A DNA stretch of 64,000 nucleotides, taken from an uncultured Pelagibacteraceae bacterium (lineage in GTDB: Bacteria > Pseudomonadota > Alphaproteobacteria > Pelagibacterales > Pelagibacteraceae). Position numbers and translations under genes: made by a program. This document shows positions 63,375-64,000 of this stretch, piece by piece (positions within the stretch are counted from its first letter, which is position 1; every line of letters starts with the position of its first letter). The stretch is taken from the NCBI GenBank assembly GCA_902525355.1, contig CABZGO010000006.1, positions 1-64,000 on the forward strand, in the 5' to 3' direction. The notes under the pieces are model-generated. The model made no database searches, was not told the origin of the DNA, and saw only the letters and a list, made by a program, of their open reading frames with translations.

Positions 63375-63402
63375 TTATAATTTTAAAATAAATGCACCTA
63401 AC

Positions 63403-64000
63403 TTAGTTCACCAAAGATTTTTGTGGTTTCATATCACTTTTTTCAATTCCTGCTACTTCAACTGGTTTCTTCATTGCATCTCTTCTAAACGGTTCACCAA
63501 GTTCCTGATTTAAAATCACCTCTATAAATGTTGTAATTCCTTTCTTTTGATCCTCACAAGATTGTTTTATTGCTGCTGTTGTTTCTTCCATGGTTTTAAC
63601 TGCTATACCTTTCAATCCGCATGCATTTGCAACTTTAGCGTAACTTAAATCTGGATCAAGTTCTGTCCCAATAAAATTATCATCAAACCATAGGATAGAA
63701 TTCCTCTTTTCTGCTCCCCATTGATAATTTCTAAATATTACCATAGTTATTGCAGGCCATTCCTCTCTAGCACAAGAACTCATCTCATTCATACTTATAC
63801 CAAAAGCACCGTCACCAGCAAAACCAATTACAGGAGTGTCTGGGCATCCAATTTTAGCACCTAATATTGATGGAAAACCGTATCCACATGGACCGAATAA
63901 ACCTGGTGCTAAATATTTTCTTGGTTTCTCAAATGTTGGATAAGCATTCCCTATTGCACAATTATTTCCAATATCACTTGAAATAATTACGTCATCAGGC
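63403..64000 (-). CDS. xsc: Sulfoacetaldehyde acetyltransferase, C-terminal part (cut by window edge)
   Basis: The ORF track shows 63403-63792, but the same frame stays open to the window edge. My translation of the extra part includes GPCGYGFPSI and the thiamine-diphosphate site GDGAFGISMNEM, so the true start is beyond 64000. NYQWGAEKRNSILWFDDN and LNQELGEPFRRDAMKKPV are Xsc signatures. Xsc converts sulfoacetaldehyde (from taurine or other sulfonates) and phosphate to acetyl phosphate and sulfite. Other ThDP enzymes do not carry this C-terminal block. Confidence 0.93.
   Translation of the reverse strand, partial: PDDVIISSDIGNNCAIGNAYPTFEKPRKYLAPGLFGPCGYGFPSILGAKIGCPDTPVIGFAGDGAFGISMNEMSSCAREEWPAITMVIFRNYQWGAEKRNSILWFDDNFIGTELDPDLSYAKVANACGLKGIAVKTMEETTAAIKQSCEDQKKGITTFIEVILNQELGEPFRRDAMKKPVEVAGIEKSDMKPQKSLVN

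Noticed and set aside
1-64000. CRISPR arrays, insertion sequences, prophage or integron features
   Set aside because: I saw no regularly spaced repeats, transposase, integrase or phage structural genes, and no tRNA-flanking direct repeats.

Overview
The window looks like a chromosomal segment of a streamlined marine alphaproteobacterium, most likely the SAR11 clade (Candidatus Pelagibacter or a close relative). The evidence is a very A+T-rich sequence, nearly gapless gene packing with many 1-4 base stop/start overlaps, and a gene content rich in binding-protein-dependent transporters (three TRAP systems, one TctABC system, one amino-acid ABC system) for small organic acids. It also has the methylcitrate cycle, the sulfoacetaldehyde enzyme Xsc and a SpeD-SpeE fusion. 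I see no IS element, prophage, CRISPR array, rRNA or integrase, and no intergenic stretch longer than about 160 bases. The taxon is inferred from gene content, not from a marker gene.

1-8040 is a long minus-strand run: cimA (cut by the window edge), cysS, nadE, a class II DAHP synthase, a DUF218 membrane protein, glmS and a stand-alone GlmU acetyltransferase domain. 8107-12348 on the plus strand carries gph and the methylcitrate cycle genes prpD-prpB-prpC. 12349-15885 on the minus strand holds a nitroreductase and nrdA-nrdB, with a candidate NrdR box upstream. 16045-19324 holds a phosphohexomutase, a TauE/SafE permease and dusA.

19317-24755 looks like a malonate-type module: TRAP dctPQM followed by malonyl-CoA decarboxylase, with a divergent class III CoA-transferase. 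24757-33281 is mixed: rpoZ, an MFS carrier, a 3-hydroxyisobutyrate dehydrogenase-like enzyme, an FMN-binding protein, two tandem secreted HExxH proteins with a third secreted protein, a gamma-carbonic anhydrase-like protein, a thioredoxin-like protein and a GT4 glycosyltransferase. 33288-39526 has tctC-tctB-tctA, an AbrB-family protein, a second TauE/SafE permease, a GT9 glycosyltransferase and a DUF6165-like protein.

39523-44279 has a nitrilase-family amidase, an amino-acid ABC transporter without its ATPase, the SpeD-SpeE fusion and a FucA-like class II aldolase. 44324-51392 has a BKACE enzyme and a putative aromatic-ring module: flavin hydroxylase, extradiol dioxygenase, FAH hydrolase and a TRAP system whose binding protein and membrane genes lie on opposite strands. 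51373-56593 is a tight operon of mtnP, a PhyH dioxygenase, mtnA, a sulfatase/phosphonate monoester hydrolase-like enzyme and a small membrane protein, with apt divergent. 56596-64000 has tRNA-Met(CAU), a GST, small envelope proteins, a third TRAP operon, a fatty acid desaturase, an SGNH protein and the 3' part of xsc.

Two themes link separate loci. First, in several transporter operons the binding-protein gene has a strong Shine-Dalgarno sequence and is followed at once by a strong hairpin before the next gene, which should give high binding-protein and low membrane-subunit expression. Second, the SpeD-SpeE fusion makes methylthioadenosine, and mtnP, apt, mtnA and the FucA-like aldolase could together recycle it, possibly through a DHAP-shunt-type route.
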